Assembly: GCA_964244295.1 (NCBI GenBank)
Contig: CAXTIG010000046.1
Location: 1-57,153 of the forward strand
Length of the DNA: 57,153 nt
Source of the DNA: JAJAZB01 sp964244295
GTDB taxonomy: Bacteria; Bacteroidota; Bacteroidia; Cytophagales; Spirosomataceae
Reading direction: 5' to 3'
In this document: one piece after another, positions 43,277 to 51,805 of the stretch
How positions within the stretch are numbered: position 1 is the first letter of the stretch
How the letters are laid out: the number at the start of each line of letters is the position of its first letter
Translations under genes and position numbers: made by a program
The notes under the pieces: generated by a model
The model's input: only the letters and a program-made list of their open reading frames with translations
What the model was told of the DNA's origin: nothing
Databases searched by the model: none

Positions 43277-44977
43277 TTAGTTCATCGTCGCCCGGCCCAC
43301 GTACACGCGGCGGTTGGGGTCATTTTTGCCTTTGAGTACAAAGGTATCCTGCCAGTTGTTGTAACGCACCTTCACGCTCAGGTCCTGGGCATCGTTGGTC
43401 GAGTTGTTGTAGCCCACCACCAGGATTTCGTTGCCTTTCACAATGGCCCGCACCGTGGGCCGGTTGCCATTGCGAGCCTGGTAGGTGTTGTCGCGAGACC
43501 AGGTTTGGCCACCGTCGACTGAAATTTCGGGGATGAGTCGCTTGAAGTCGCCCGTTCGCATGTCGTTGTGCCACGACATCCGCTTCAAACCCGCCAGGAA
43601 ATATTCGCAGGCCTTGAAACAGGCGCTGTACACGCCGGGGTGCTCGCCGTCGACCGTGTAGCCGTGGGGAGTCCAGACGATAAACGCCGAGCCGTAGTAG
43701 ATGCCGAATACCGCCATGGCTTCGGCCATGTCGTTGCGCAGGGGGTAATCGAAGTGGGTGGAAGCTGGACCGGGCGCGCTGTCGTGAAAGGGATACCAGA
43801 GGTTGATAAACCCGGTAGTTCCCCGGGACTTTTCACTGTTTTCAAACGAATTCAGGTACGAGTACAGGTACTGCCGGTCCTCGGCGATGTTGGCCTGAAT
43901 GGCCTCCTCAAAATCAGGCTCGTGGTAATAGTAAAAGCGCCCGTTCCGGTAGGTGTTGACGTGCGCGTAGTAGCCCGCCGAGGCGTAGTCGAGCCAGTTG
44001 CCCACCTCCAGGGCCTCGCCGCAGTTGTAGCCCCAGGGCCAGCGATTGGCCGTGGTGGCCTCGGCCAAATTCGGATTGAGCAGGTTGTGGTCGGGGTCAC
44101 CCGGGGCGAGTTCGATGTACCCTACCGTAGCCCCTTCCATCAGGTTGTACCGTTTGATCTGGCGCACCATCTGGCAAACCCGCTCGCCGTAGGCATTGGC
44201 GTACCGACCCAAAAACTGGTCTTCGGAGAGGTTGCCTTCCGGCCCGCCCTGACAGTAAATGCCGTTGTCGACGGTGTTGCGAACCGGCAATGACAGCAGG
44301 GCATCGTTACCACGGGTATCGCTGGGGTGACCGGAGCGGTACTCGCTCAGGTACTGCCCGTCGGAGTAGTGTCCCTTCGCCCCCCGAATGGCGAAATTAC
44401 CGTTGTTCATCACGTTGCGGGCGTAAAGGTTACCGCCGTACAAGGCCCGGTTTTCAAAATCGAGGTACACCAGATCGATCGGCGTTTTGCCTTCGTTGAC
44501 GCCCAGGTATTCGCGTTGGCCCCCGTAAAAGCCGCTCATTCGCCCAATCAGCTCATCTGAATTGTCGGAAAACGGATCCGCCAGGCCGTTGCGGTGGTTG
44601 TACCAGTTGTCGACGAAGTACGTGCCTTCCAGGGAGTTGACGTACTGCATGACGGCCCGTTTTTTGGCTGGGAGCGCCCGCGCGTACGCTTGGGGGGTTT
44701 TGCTGACGCTCTGGTGGGTCACCCCCCGATCGAGCATCAATTGGAGGTCGTTGCCTTTCGCAAACGATTCCCACCACAATTTCTCACCCGGAGCCAGCGA
44801 AAACGGCCCGAATTTTTCCCAGCCGATGTAACTTTTTCGACCCGGCTCCATCGGAATAAAGGGCGTTTCGGGCGTACGGAGCAGGCGATTGCCCTGACCG
44901 GAGCGCTGAGCCAAGCCCGGCAGAAGCAGGCTACAGAATCCAAAAAGCAGCAGGGAGTACCGTAGGGGTCGGTTCAT
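43277..44977 (-). CDS. Secreted protein of unknown family (566 residues)
   Basis: Not recognised. The start at 44977 gives a clear signal peptide (MNRPLRYSLLLFGFCSLLL ... GLAQ), so it is exported. It is rich in Tyr, Trp, Asn and Gly, like many glycan-active enzymes, and has segments of alternating hydrophobic strands with acidic ends (IDLVYLDFENRALYGG; ATVGYIELAPGDPDHN; TTGFINLWYPFHDSAP; SAFIVWTPHGYTVDG) that look like a TIM barrel, followed by a beta domain of about 90 residues at the end (EISVDGGQTWSRD; ILVVGYNNSTNDAQDL). No T9SS tail is obvious. It lies directly upstream of, and on the same strand as, the SASA-type esterase. A glycoside hydrolase-like role is a guess. Confidence 0.75.
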   Translation of the reverse strand: MNRPLRYSLLLFGFCSLLLPGLAQRSGQGNRLLRTPETPFIPMEPGRKSYIGWEKFGPFSLAPGEKLWWESFAKGNDLQLMLDRGVTHQSVSKTPQAYARALPAKKRAVMQYVNSLEGTYFVDNWYNHRNGLADPFSDNSDELIGRMSGFYGGQREYLGVNEGKTPIDLVYLDFENRALYGGNLYARNVMNNGNFAIRGAKGHYSDGQYLSEYRSGHPSDTRGNDALLSLPVRNTVDNGIYCQGGPEGNLSEDQFLGRYANAYGERVCQMVRQIKRYNLMEGATVGYIELAPGDPDHNLLNPNLAEATTANRWPWGYNCGEALEVGNWLDYASAGYYAHVNTYRNGRFYYYHEPDFEEAIQANIAEDRQYLYSYLNSFENSEKSRGTTGFINLWYPFHDSAPGPASTHFDYPLRNDMAEAMAVFGIYYGSAFIVWTPHGYTVDGEHPGVYSACFKACEYFLAGLKRMSWHNDMRTGDFKRLIPEISVDGGQTWSRDNTYQARNGNRPTVRAIVKGNEILVVGYNNSTNDAQDLSVKVRYNNWQDTFVLKGKNDPNRRVYVGRATMN

Positions 44978-45040
44978 AACAAATTTCGGTCTTTCGATAG
45001 GGTGTCAGCCCCCGCCCAAACAAAGACCGTGCCTTTTTTT

Positions 45041-45118
45041 GAGTTTAGAGTTTTCAGTTTAGAGTTTTCAGTTTGGAATCTATTTTAACTCAAAACTGTA
45101 AACTCTAAACTGTAAACT
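45041..45118. repeat. AT-rich AGTTTAGAGTTTTC repeat between divergent genes
   Basis: AGTTTAGAGTTTTC occurs twice in tandem on the left, and the right side holds its imperfect complement (ACTGTAAACTCTAAACTGTAAAC), giving a fold-back of about 78 nt in the promoter interval of the secreted protein (leftward) and the NUDIX gene (rightward). Confidence 0.65.
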
Positions 45119-45125
45119 TTTTCCC

Positions 45126-45551
45126 ATGACCGTCCGCCCTGCCCTCTTGCTCCGCCGCGCCGGGGCTTTGCTCACGTTGCGCTACCGCTACGGCTCCGCC
45201 GACGTGTACGGCCTGCCCGGCGGCAACCCCGACCCCGGCGAAATCCTGGCCGAAACCCTCGTGCGTGAACTGCGCGAAGAACTGGGCCTCACCGTGCGGG
45301 TGGGGGCGCTCGTGCTGGCGGGAGAAGTACTTTTTCCCGGAAAAAAAGCGGTGTTGCACTGCCTATTCGAAGGCGAAATGGAAGCGGGCGAACCGGTGCT
45401 CAATCCCGCCGAAACCTCGGCGCTGGAGGTGGTGTGGTTGCCCCTGAGCCAGTTGCCGACGTTCAACCTCTATCCTAATGTGGGGGGGGCGTTGCAGATA
45501 GCCCAGCCCGGCGAGTACATTGGGCGAATTGACCAGCCGTGGTTTGAATGA
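45126..45551 (+). CDS. NUDIX hydrolase
   Basis: 141 residues, cytoplasmic. The Nudix box is complete: GNPDPGE, seven residues, then RELREELGL (pattern Gx5Ex7REUxEExGU), preceded by YGLPGG. NUDIX enzymes hydrolyse a nucleoside diphosphate linked to another group, X; typical substrates are oxidised nucleotides, NDP-sugars and ADP-ribose, and nothing here fixes the choice. Single-gene unit between a divergent promoter region and the palindromic repeat at 45642-45745, which also separates it from the convergent desaturase gene. Confidence 0.93.
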   Translation: MTVRPALLLRRAGALLTLRYRYGSADVYGLPGGNPDPGEILAETLVRELREELGLTVRVGALVLAGEVLFPGKKAVLHCLFEGEMEAGEPVLNPAETSALEVVWLPLSQLPTFNLYPNVGGALQIAQPGEYIGRIDQPWFE

Positions 45552-45641
45552 GTGAGAAGTCAGAGGTGAGAAGTAAGAAGAAAATGCAACGGGTATTTTT
45601 TCCTCTTACGAAGCTGTTTAGGATTTAAAAAAAGTTGATAA

Positions 45642-45745
45642 AAGGGCGTGGGGTCATCCTGAGCGGAGTCGAAGGGTGGTGCGGCAGGTTAGCGCTGGCC
45701 CACCGCACCACCCTTCGACTCCGCTCAGGATGACCCCACGCCCTT
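45642..45745. repeat. Longest palindromic repeat, GTCATCCTGAGC family
   Basis: Perfect 43-bp arms (45642-45684 and 45703-45745; core GGGTCATCCTGAGCGGAGTC) around an 18-nt loop. Lies between the convergent NUDIX and desaturase genes and probably ends both transcripts. Confidence 0.92.
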
Positions 45746-45778
45746 AAAAAAACAGAAACCTTAAACGGCCTCTACTTC

Positions 45779-46933
45779 TCACTCGCTTCGCACCAACTCC
45801 ACCGCGACCGGCCCCGGCACCTCGCGGCGAGGTTCAGCCCGCTGGGCCACGTAGGCGTCCGCACCCAGTTTGCGCAGCATCCGGTAATGCGATTGCAGCG
45901 CCGATCCGAAGGTGGGTTGTTCGATGTAGGGTACGCCGAATTCGAGGGCGGTTTTTTTTACGATGCTGGAAATCGCCGGGTAGTGAATGTGGCAGACCTT
46001 CGGAAAAAGGTGGTGCTCAATCTGCATATTCAGTCCCCCACACAAAAAATTGACTATCCAGCTTTTCCGGGCAAAATTGGCCGTGGTCTGCATCTGGTGG
46101 ATGGCCCAGGCTTCCTGAATGGTTCCCTGCGCGTCGGGGGCGGGGAAATCCAGGTCTTCCACAATGTGCGCCAACTGAAACACCAACCCCAGTACCAGCC
46201 CCTGCGCCAGGTGCATCAGCCCGAAACCCACCAGCAACTGCCACCAGCGCAGGTCGAGCACCAGAAACGGCACCACCAGAAAACAGACGTAGTACAGGAT
46301 TTTGTAAAAAAACAGGTTGAAGTACTCCTTCCGGGGGTGATTCCGGTTATCGTGCTGTCCAATTTTTTCCTGGAAAAACTTTTTGTAATCCTTGCGCAGC
46401 ACCCACGACAGCGAAGCCAGCCCGTACAGCAGGAACGCGTACCAATGCTGGTAGCGGTGCATCCGGTTTATTTTTTCGTCGGGGTCGAGGCGCAGCAGGC
46501 CGGGGGCCACTTCGAGGTCTTCGTCGTGGCCGTGGATGTTGGTGTAGGTATGGTGGATGAGGTTGTGGGTAATCCGCCAGACGTAGGGATTGGCCCCCAG
46601 CATATAAAAACTGGCGCTCACCAGGCGGTTGACCCGGCTGCTGGCCGACAGCGACCCGTGCATGGCATCGTGCGAGACGTTGAAGCCGATGAACGCCCCG
46701 AACATTCCCAACAAGACGGCCAAACCCAATTGAATCAGGAGGGGAAACTGGTTCGCTAAAATTAGAGCGTATAACCCGACGAAGCCCGTCAGAAAAAAGG
46801 CGATTTTGGCCCACATGGCCCCGTTCGCGTGGGAGGAGATCGTCTTTTCCTCAAAATAAGCATCGACGCGTTTCCGGGTGGTGGCAAAAAACTCCGTGCG
46901 CTTGCCCGGAGCAAACTTTACTTTTTTCGACAT
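45779..46933 (-). CDS. Membrane fatty-acid desaturase (delta-6/acyl-lipid type)
   Basis: 384 residues from the ATG at 46933 (MSKKVKFAPGKRTEFF); the frame reaches 47065, but the extra Arg-rich segment is not part of the family. The three histidine boxes that hold the diiron centre are HDAMHG, HNLIHHTYTN and QIEHHLFPKV (the front-end/linoleoyl-CoA type, Gln in the third box). Between them are two pairs of transmembrane segments (IAFFLTGFVGLYALIL; YYVCFLVVPFLVLDL). No cytochrome b5 domain is fused, so ferredoxin or a separate b5 must supply electrons. Expected role: introducing double bonds into membrane acyl chains, for instance in cold adaptation. Divergently arranged with the S41 peptidase gene, sharing a promoter interval of about 235 nt. 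Confidence 0.93.
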   Translation of the reverse strand: MSKKVKFAPGKRTEFFATTRKRVDAYFEEKTISSHANGAMWAKIAFFLTGFVGLYALILANQFPLLIQLGLAVLLGMFGAFIGFNVSHDAMHGSLSASSRVNRLVSASFYMLGANPYVWRITHNLIHHTYTNIHGHDEDLEVAPGLLRLDPDEKINRMHRYQHWYAFLLYGLASLSWVLRKDYKKFFQEKIGQHDNRNHPRKEYFNLFFYKILYYVCFLVVPFLVLDLRWWQLLVGFGLMHLAQGLVLGLVFQLAHIVEDLDFPAPDAQGTIQEAWAIHQMQTTANFARKSWIVNFLCGGLNMQIEHHLFPKVCHIHYPAISSIVKKTALEFGVPYIEQPTFGSALQSHYRMLRKLGADAYVAQRAEPRREVPGPVAVELVRSE

Positions 46934-47167
46934 GAGAAGGGGTATTGCACTGTGGTGATTAGGTGGGTGCGCCCCGGCGAACCGGTTGTTTTGGGAGGTA
47001 AGTTTACGAAATAAACCGGGAGCCAACGCACGCCGCCGGGCCAATTTCTTCTTGGCTAACGACAAATCGCCGTGAATCGCCTCTCAACCACGCTTTTTTC
47101 TGATTCACCCGTCAAACGAAACGTTCTTTTCGGGTGTGGTGTGGTTTTGCGCTTATCTTGCAAAACC

Positions 47168-48622
47168 ATGAAAGCGCTTCTACTCCTCCTGTTGCTGAGC
47201 GGCCCGGTGGCCTGGGGTCAGTCGGCCCCGCCCTGCTCCTGCCGCCGGAATTTCGACCGGATGGTGGAATTGATCACGGCCAACTACGCCGGGTACTCCC
47301 ATAAAGTAACGCCCGCCACCCGCCCGCGCCTCGATTCGCTCACCGCCGCCCTGCGCACCCGGTCCGACCGGAGCACTTACTCGGCCTGCCAGGGCGTGCT
47401 GACCGATTGGTTGAATTTTTTCAAAGACGGACACCTCCAGGTGGCGACCGACCTCGACGCCCGCCGGGAGCCGGAAAAAGTGCGGGCGCTGTTTTCGGAT
47501 TGGGAACGCGTGCCGCTCGACGAGCCGCAGTTTCGGGCCTACCTCGACAACCCCAACACCACCAAACTCCCCCTCGAAGGCATCTGGCGCAACGAAGACG
47601 GCAGCTACCGCCTGGGCCTGATCCGGGGGGCCGAAGCCGACCGCCTCAACGCCTTCGTACTCGAAGCCGACAGCGTGTGGTGGCTGCCCGGTCAGGTGAA
47701 AGCCCGCCTGAAAGCCCGCCCCGACGGCACCTTCCAGACCGACTACTTCATGCGCGACCACTCGCCCAACCCGGTGGTGGCCAAACCCGTGGGCGACGGC
47801 CTGCTCGATTTGTTCGGCACCTGGCACCGGCTCTATCCCAACCCCGTGCCACCCCCGGCGCGGGCGGTGCAGGCCAGTGGCACCAGCCCCGACGGCTACC
47901 GCTTCACGATGCTCGACGACACCACCGCCCTCTACCGGATTCCCTCGTTCGACGGGGCCTTCAAACCCCTCATCGACAGCCTCACCGCCGCCCACGCCGC
48001 CGACCTCCGCCGCACCAAACTGCTTCTGCTCGACCTGCGCAATAACGGCGGCGGCTCCGACCAGAGTTTCGAGTCGCTCACGCCGTACCTCTACACCAAC
48101 CCGGTGCGCATCGTGGGCCTGGAACACTACGCCACGCTCGAAAACGTGAAAAAGTACGACCAGTACGCCAAACTCATCAAGGGCCTGGACGACAAGGAAT
48201 TGCAGTATTTCGACCGCCTGAAGAAAAAGCAACTGAAGCGGCTGGGTAAGTTTGTGACTCTCGGTAACCGACAGGTATTCACCGAGCGCCACCGGCGCGT
48301 ACTGCCCAACCCCAGCCGGGTAGCCATCCTCATCAACCGGGGCTGCGGCAGCACCACCGAGCAGTTGCTGCTGGCCGCCCGGCAAAGCCGCAAGGTGACG
48401 CTCTTCGGCGAAAACACAGCGGGCGTCCTCGACTACGCCAACATGTACTTCACCGACCTGCCCTGCTACTCGATGAGCCTGGGCTGGGCCACCTCCCGCA
48501 GCCTCCGCATCCGGCGCGGCGAAGGCATCGACAACGTCGGCATCCCGCCCCAGGTGCGGGTTCCGGAGGCGGAAAAAGACTGGGTGAGTTTTGTGAGGAA
48601 CTACTACGCGGGGAGGTTGTGA
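47168..48622 (+). CDS. Secreted S41-family peptidase
   Basis: 484 residues from the ATG at 47168 (MKALLLLLLLSGPVAWGQ, a good signal peptide). The C-terminal half is the S41 tail-specific-protease fold: LLLLDLRNNGGGSDQSF, ILINRGCGSTTEQLL with nucleophile Ser395, and LFGENTAGVLDYAN with IRRGEGIDNVGIPP. There is no clear PDZ domain; residues about 55-240 are instead a divergent region (LTDWLNFFKDGHLQVA is the usual start of the N-terminal S41 helical domain). Periplasmic or extracellular processing of proteins is expected. TTATCTTGC just upstream of the ATG resembles a -7 element but would leave almost no leader, so I do not annotate it. Confidence 0.88.
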   Translation: MKALLLLLLLSGPVAWGQSAPPCSCRRNFDRMVELITANYAGYSHKVTPATRPRLDSLTAALRTRSDRSTYSACQGVLTDWLNFFKDGHLQVATDLDARREPEKVRALFSDWERVPLDEPQFRAYLDNPNTTKLPLEGIWRNEDGSYRLGLIRGAEADRLNAFVLEADSVWWLPGQVKARLKARPDGTFQTDYFMRDHSPNPVVAKPVGDGLLDLFGTWHRLYPNPVPPPARAVQASGTSPDGYRFTMLDDTTALYRIPSFDGAFKPLIDSLTAAHAADLRRTKLLLLDLRNNGGGSDQSFESLTPYLYTNPVRIVGLEHYATLENVKKYDQYAKLIKGLDDKELQYFDRLKKKQLKRLGKFVTLGNRQVFTERHRRVLPNPSRVAILINRGCGSTTEQLLLAARQSRKVTLFGENTAGVLDYANMYFTDLPCYSMSLGWATSRSLRIRRGEGIDNVGIPPQVRVPEAEKDWVSFVRNYYAGRL

Positions 48623-48634
48623 GGAGTAAAAACT

Positions 48635-48650
48635 CCGCTCGCAATGACGG
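48635..48650. repeat. Half-copy of the GTCATTGCGAGC repeat
   Basis: CCGCTCGCAATGACGG matches one arm of the palindrome at 39783-39849, 12 nt beyond the S41 stop codon, with no partner arm. Confidence 0.7.
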
Positions 48651-48701
48651 GTTCGGTAGGCGTTCGTTGCCTACGCATCGGTTTCAATTTTCCACTCTTC
48701 C

Positions 48702-49772
48702 TCAGTACCGCCTCAACAACTCCAACATCTTCCGATCCAGTTTTTGGCCGCGAAACTCTTCGTACGCCACGTCGGTTCGGCCGCTGTCGAGGATTCCGAA
48801 GGACCCGTCCAGGTTCCAGAGCGACCAGCCCCAGCCCGCTTGTTGCCAGAGTTGAAGGTTGTCTTCCATCCAGCGCAGGACCACGGCGTGGGGCGTTTTA
48901 TTGTAAGCGCCCCACTCACCTACGTGGACGCCCACGCCTTTTTCCTGCAAGTTCTGCCAGGGTTGAATGTAGGTTTTTCGTAAAAAATCCTGGTCAATCA
49001 CCGCGCTGGGCTGCGTCAGCGGCCAGGTTGGTTCGGGCCATTGATCCGAGCCGTTCACCCAACTGGCCCGGTAGTGGCTCACCGGCATAGGGTTGTAGCC
49101 CCGCGTGCTCTGGGCCACGCCGAGGCCGACCAGACTCAGCACCGGCGTGGTGCCCCAGCGCAGGCCATCGGCCACGATGAGCCGGTCGGGACTGACGGCC
49201 CGGATGGTTTCGACCAGCCGCCGCACCACCCGCACGTAGTCGGCTTCGGCGATGGCGGGCGGCTCGTTGATGAGGTCGAAACTCAGGTGTTGGTTGGAAA
49301 CGCCCCGGTACCGTTCGGCGAATTGCCGCCACTGCGCGCAGGCGGCTTCGAGGGCGGGTTCGTCTTTCCAGAGCAGCATCGGTTCCAGTTCCTGGCGGTT
49401 GACGCAATAGCCCGGAATGCGGTGTAAATTGAGGTTGATGTGTACGTCGTGCGCCTTGCCCCAGGCCACGGCCTGGTCGATGTGGCGGAGTTGCGCCTCA
49501 TCCATTTGCGTCCACACCGCCGGGTCGGGCTTACTCCAGCAGTGGTACGACATGGGCAGGCGGGCGAAATCGAAGCCCCATTCCTGCATCAGCGCGAAAT
49601 CGTGTTCCCGAAACGGTTTGGCGCGGGCCGGGTCGAATTTGGCCAGCAGGTTGAAGCCCCGCCAGCGCGGCAGGCGCTCGGCGCGGGGAAGTTTGCTCGT
49701 GGGGCGAACGCAACCCGTGCCGAGGGCGGCGGTTCCGGCGAGGGTAGTGGTTAGGAAGGTGCGGCGATTCAT
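48702..49772 (-). CDS. Glycoside hydrolase family 5 (cellulase-like)
   Basis: 356 residues. N-terminus MNRRTFLTTTLAGTAALGTGC combines an RR motif and a lipobox (LGTGC), suggesting a Tat-dependent lipoprotein. The GH5 TIM barrel shows RGFNLLAKFDP, FDFARLPMSYHCW, HINLNLHRIPGYCVN and the acid/base Glu in SFDLINEPPAI; the nucleophile Glu is in VHVGEWGAYNKT, and the terminal WGWSLWNLDGSFGIL carries the conserved subsite Trp. GH5 enzymes cleave beta-1,4-glucans, mannans or related chains; the subfamily cannot be assigned by eye. The gene converges with the S41 gene across a 79-nt interval containing a repeat half-copy. Confidence 0.92.
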   Translation of the reverse strand: MNRRTFLTTTLAGTAALGTGCVRPTSKLPRAERLPRWRGFNLLAKFDPARAKPFREHDFALMQEWGFDFARLPMSYHCWSKPDPAVWTQMDEAQLRHIDQAVAWGKAHDVHINLNLHRIPGYCVNRQELEPMLLWKDEPALEAACAQWRQFAERYRGVSNQHLSFDLINEPPAIAEADYVRVVRRLVETIRAVSPDRLIVADGLRWGTTPVLSLVGLGVAQSTRGYNPMPVSHYRASWVNGSDQWPEPTWPLTQPSAVIDQDFLRKTYIQPWQNLQEKGVGVHVGEWGAYNKTPHAVVLRWMEDNLQLWQQAGWGWSLWNLDGSFGILDSGRTDVAYEEFRGQKLDRKMLELLRRY

Positions 49773-49828
49773 GGTTTCCGGGTTTAGAAGCTGTTTGCGT
49801 TAGCAAAATAGAAGAAAATCGTTATTCT

Positions 49829-50335
49829 ATGTTTGACGTGTCGAAGGGCCTTTGTCCTTCGTGGCGCTACCAACCAGCAGGCCGGGATTCGTCATGGGTC
49901 GTCGTAGGCCGTTCAGCATACGGGTCGCTGGTTATTTTTTCTTCAGTGGTCGCTGAACGTGAACAGTTCGATGGGGCGTTGACCCCGCATCCAGAATCGA
50001 TACGTTTCGACCGACTTTGGTTTCACTCCTTTTCTTTTTTCTCGGATGACTCCGCTTCTCTACGTAGGTGTCGATGGGAGCAAAGCCTCCTTCCATGCCG
50101 CCCACCAGGCTCCCACCCTGGGCTGGCAACAGACTGTTTTTTCAACCCCTCCGCCGACTTCGCGGCCTTTCAGGCCTGGCTCCCAGCGCCAAGTGGTCAT
50201 GGAAGCCACCGGGGCCTACCATCTGCCCCTGGCGAGTTTTCTCTTCGAGCAGCACTACCCCTTGAGTGTCATCAACCCACTCTTCAGCCGCCGCTTTGCC
50301 CAACTACGCGGCGAGCGAACCAAGACCGCTGCGAC
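49829..50335 (+). mobile_element. IS110-family insertion sequence remnant (left end and 5' part of transposase)
   Basis: From the ATG at 50046 the frame reads LLYVGVDGSKASFHAAHQ, the N-terminal DEDD (RuvC-like) start of IS110 transposases, then VVMEATGAYHLPLASFLFEQ and SVINPLFSRRFAQLRGERTK, all family landmarks. The middle (FFNPSADFAAFQAWL) is in another frame, entered at the T6 run around 50137-50142, so the gene is frameshifted. The C-terminal Tnp_20 domain with the serine is missing: at about 50331-50340 the sequence changes into a serine hydrolase remnant. The 217 nt before the ATG hold two hairpins (49842-49861, 49970-49991) and no gene; in IS110 elements this end can encode the guide (bridge) RNA. 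The outer boundary is not defined. Confidence 0.7.
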
Positions 50336-51590
50336 AGGAATTTCTGTACTACGCCGCTGGGTCGGTGGTGGAGCAGGTGTCGGGGCAGGCTTGGGAGGAT
50401 TTCACGCGGCAGTGGATTTTTGAGCCGCTGGGCATGAAGGCCACGCTGTTCGATGATGCGCAGATGTTGAAGCAACCCGATCACGCGGTTTCGTATTTTG
50501 AAAAACGCGACACCCCGCTGCTGCGGCCCATTCCCTTCACCAAAAAAAGCGTGTACTCCGTCGGGGCCATCCCATCGTCTCGAATCTCGACGAGCTTTCG
50601 CACTGGCTCATTGCCCAAATGAAGGGGGGAAAGGGGGAAGGCAAACAAGTGATTCCGGCGCGGGTGATTGGGGAAACGATGGCCCCGGCCATGCCCGTGA
50701 AAAACAACGGGATGCTGACGAAGGGTTACACCGAACTTCTCACGCCGGTGTACGGCATGGGCCGCTACACGGCTTCGTACCGGGGGCAATACGTCACGTA
50801 CCACGGCGGGGCGCTCGACGGCATTTACTCGCAGGTATCGTTGATGCCCTGGACAGCACCGGGGTGATTACCTTCGTGAACGCCGCCCACGGGCGGCCCC
50901 TGACCGATATGCTGGTTTTTGCCGCTTACGACCGGCTGCTCGGCCTGCCGCCCGTGCCCTGGAGCGAGCGGGCGCTGGGCGATTACAAAAAAGGCAAGCA
51001 AACCGCCCGCGAAGCCCGCAAAAAAGCCAACCTTGAGCGCGTGCCCAACGCCAAGCCCTCGCATCCGCTGGCCGAGTACGCCGGCACCTTCGAGCATCCT
51101 GCCTACGGCAAGGCCGTCGTCAGCGAAAGCGGCGGGAAACTGACCCTGGCCTTCCACGGCATCACGCTGCCCCTGGATCATTACCATTACGACCGCTTTC
51201 AACCCCCCGACGACGAGGTGTACAGTCGTTGGCTGCTGCCCTACGAAACCAATGCGCAGGGCAATTTGGACAAGCTAAAAAATCCCCTCGACGAGCAGGA
51301 GGCGACCTTCATACGCAAGCCCGACACCCGGCTGTCGGAACCGGTTTTTCTGGCTAAACTCACCGGCAGCTATGAGTTTGAACGGCACTGTAATTCGGGT
51401 GACGGAAAAAGACGGGCGTCTGCAACTACTCCAACCCGGCCAGCCGCCCTACGACCCGGAGCCGTACAAGAGCACGACCTACCGGCTGAGGCAGTTTTCG
51501 GACGTGACGGTGGACTTTGTGGTGACTGAGGTGGCATCCGGGCTGAAGGTGAAGGACAGTTCGGGGGAAGTGGTTTTTTCGCGGAAATGA
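50336..51590 (+). pseudogene. Serine hydrolase (class C beta-lactamase-like + DUF3471), truncated and frameshifted
   Basis: Starts abruptly after the transposase fragment with EFLYYAAGSVVEQVSGQAWE and FEPLGMKATLF, typical of beta-lactamase-family (class C/PBP-like) hydrolases. The expected SxxK region has been lost. At least three frame changes follow: about 50565 (SVGAI to IVSNLDELSHWLIAQMK), about 50850 (SQVSLMP to DSTGVITFVNAAHG) and about 51385 (GSYEF to NGTVIRVTEKDGRL). The middle keeps YGMGRYTASYRGQYVTYHGG with the K/H-x-G-like block, and the tail (HPLAEYAGTFEHPAYGKAVV onward) is DUF3471. The lost 5' end and repeated frame breaks make this a genuine pseudogene rather than a single sequencing slip. 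Confidence 0.82.
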
Positions 51591-51606
51591 CTTCCAGAAA
51601 GGCATC

Positions 51607-51639
51607 AACTTCCTGGAAGTTCAGAACTTCCGGGAAGTT
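51607..51639. repeat. Two adjacent AACTTCC-GGAAGTT palindromes
   Basis: AACTTCCTGGAAGTT (51607-51621) and AACTTCCGGGAAGTT (51625-51639) are 15-bp palindromes three bases apart, directly at the border between the serine hydrolase remnant and the ROK remnant; a looser relative (ACTTTCGGGAAGTTTGG) lies at about 35927-35943. Confidence 0.7.
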
Positions 51640-51640
51640 T

Positions 51641-51805
51641 TCACTCTCCCACTCCCACGCCATCCTTCACCTCGAAGCACAGCGAAGCGGCACCCAGCAA
51701 ACCAGCATCGTTGCCCAGCGTGGCGCGGTGAATTTTCAACGCGTCGAGGTAGTAGGGCGTGAGCCAGTAGTCGAGTTGGGCCTGCACGGCGGGACCAGTT
51801 ACGTC
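51641..51805 (-). pseudogene. C-terminal fragment of a ROK-family sugar kinase
   Basis: On the minus strand AQLDYWLTPYYLDALKIHRA and TLGNDAGLLGAASLCFEV end at a stop at 51641. This is the last alpha-helix region of ROK kinases (glucokinase type), where LGxxAGLLGAA is the hallmark. Only about 50 residues remain; upstream (51806-51929) the similarity stops and no catalytic DGG or zinc motif can be found. In its intact form this would phosphorylate a hexose in the cytoplasm. Confidence 0.7.

Noticed and set aside
47180..48385. Minus-strand frame of about 400 codons opposite the S41 peptidase
   Set aside because: Antisense shadow; the plus strand carries signal peptide and S41 motifs.
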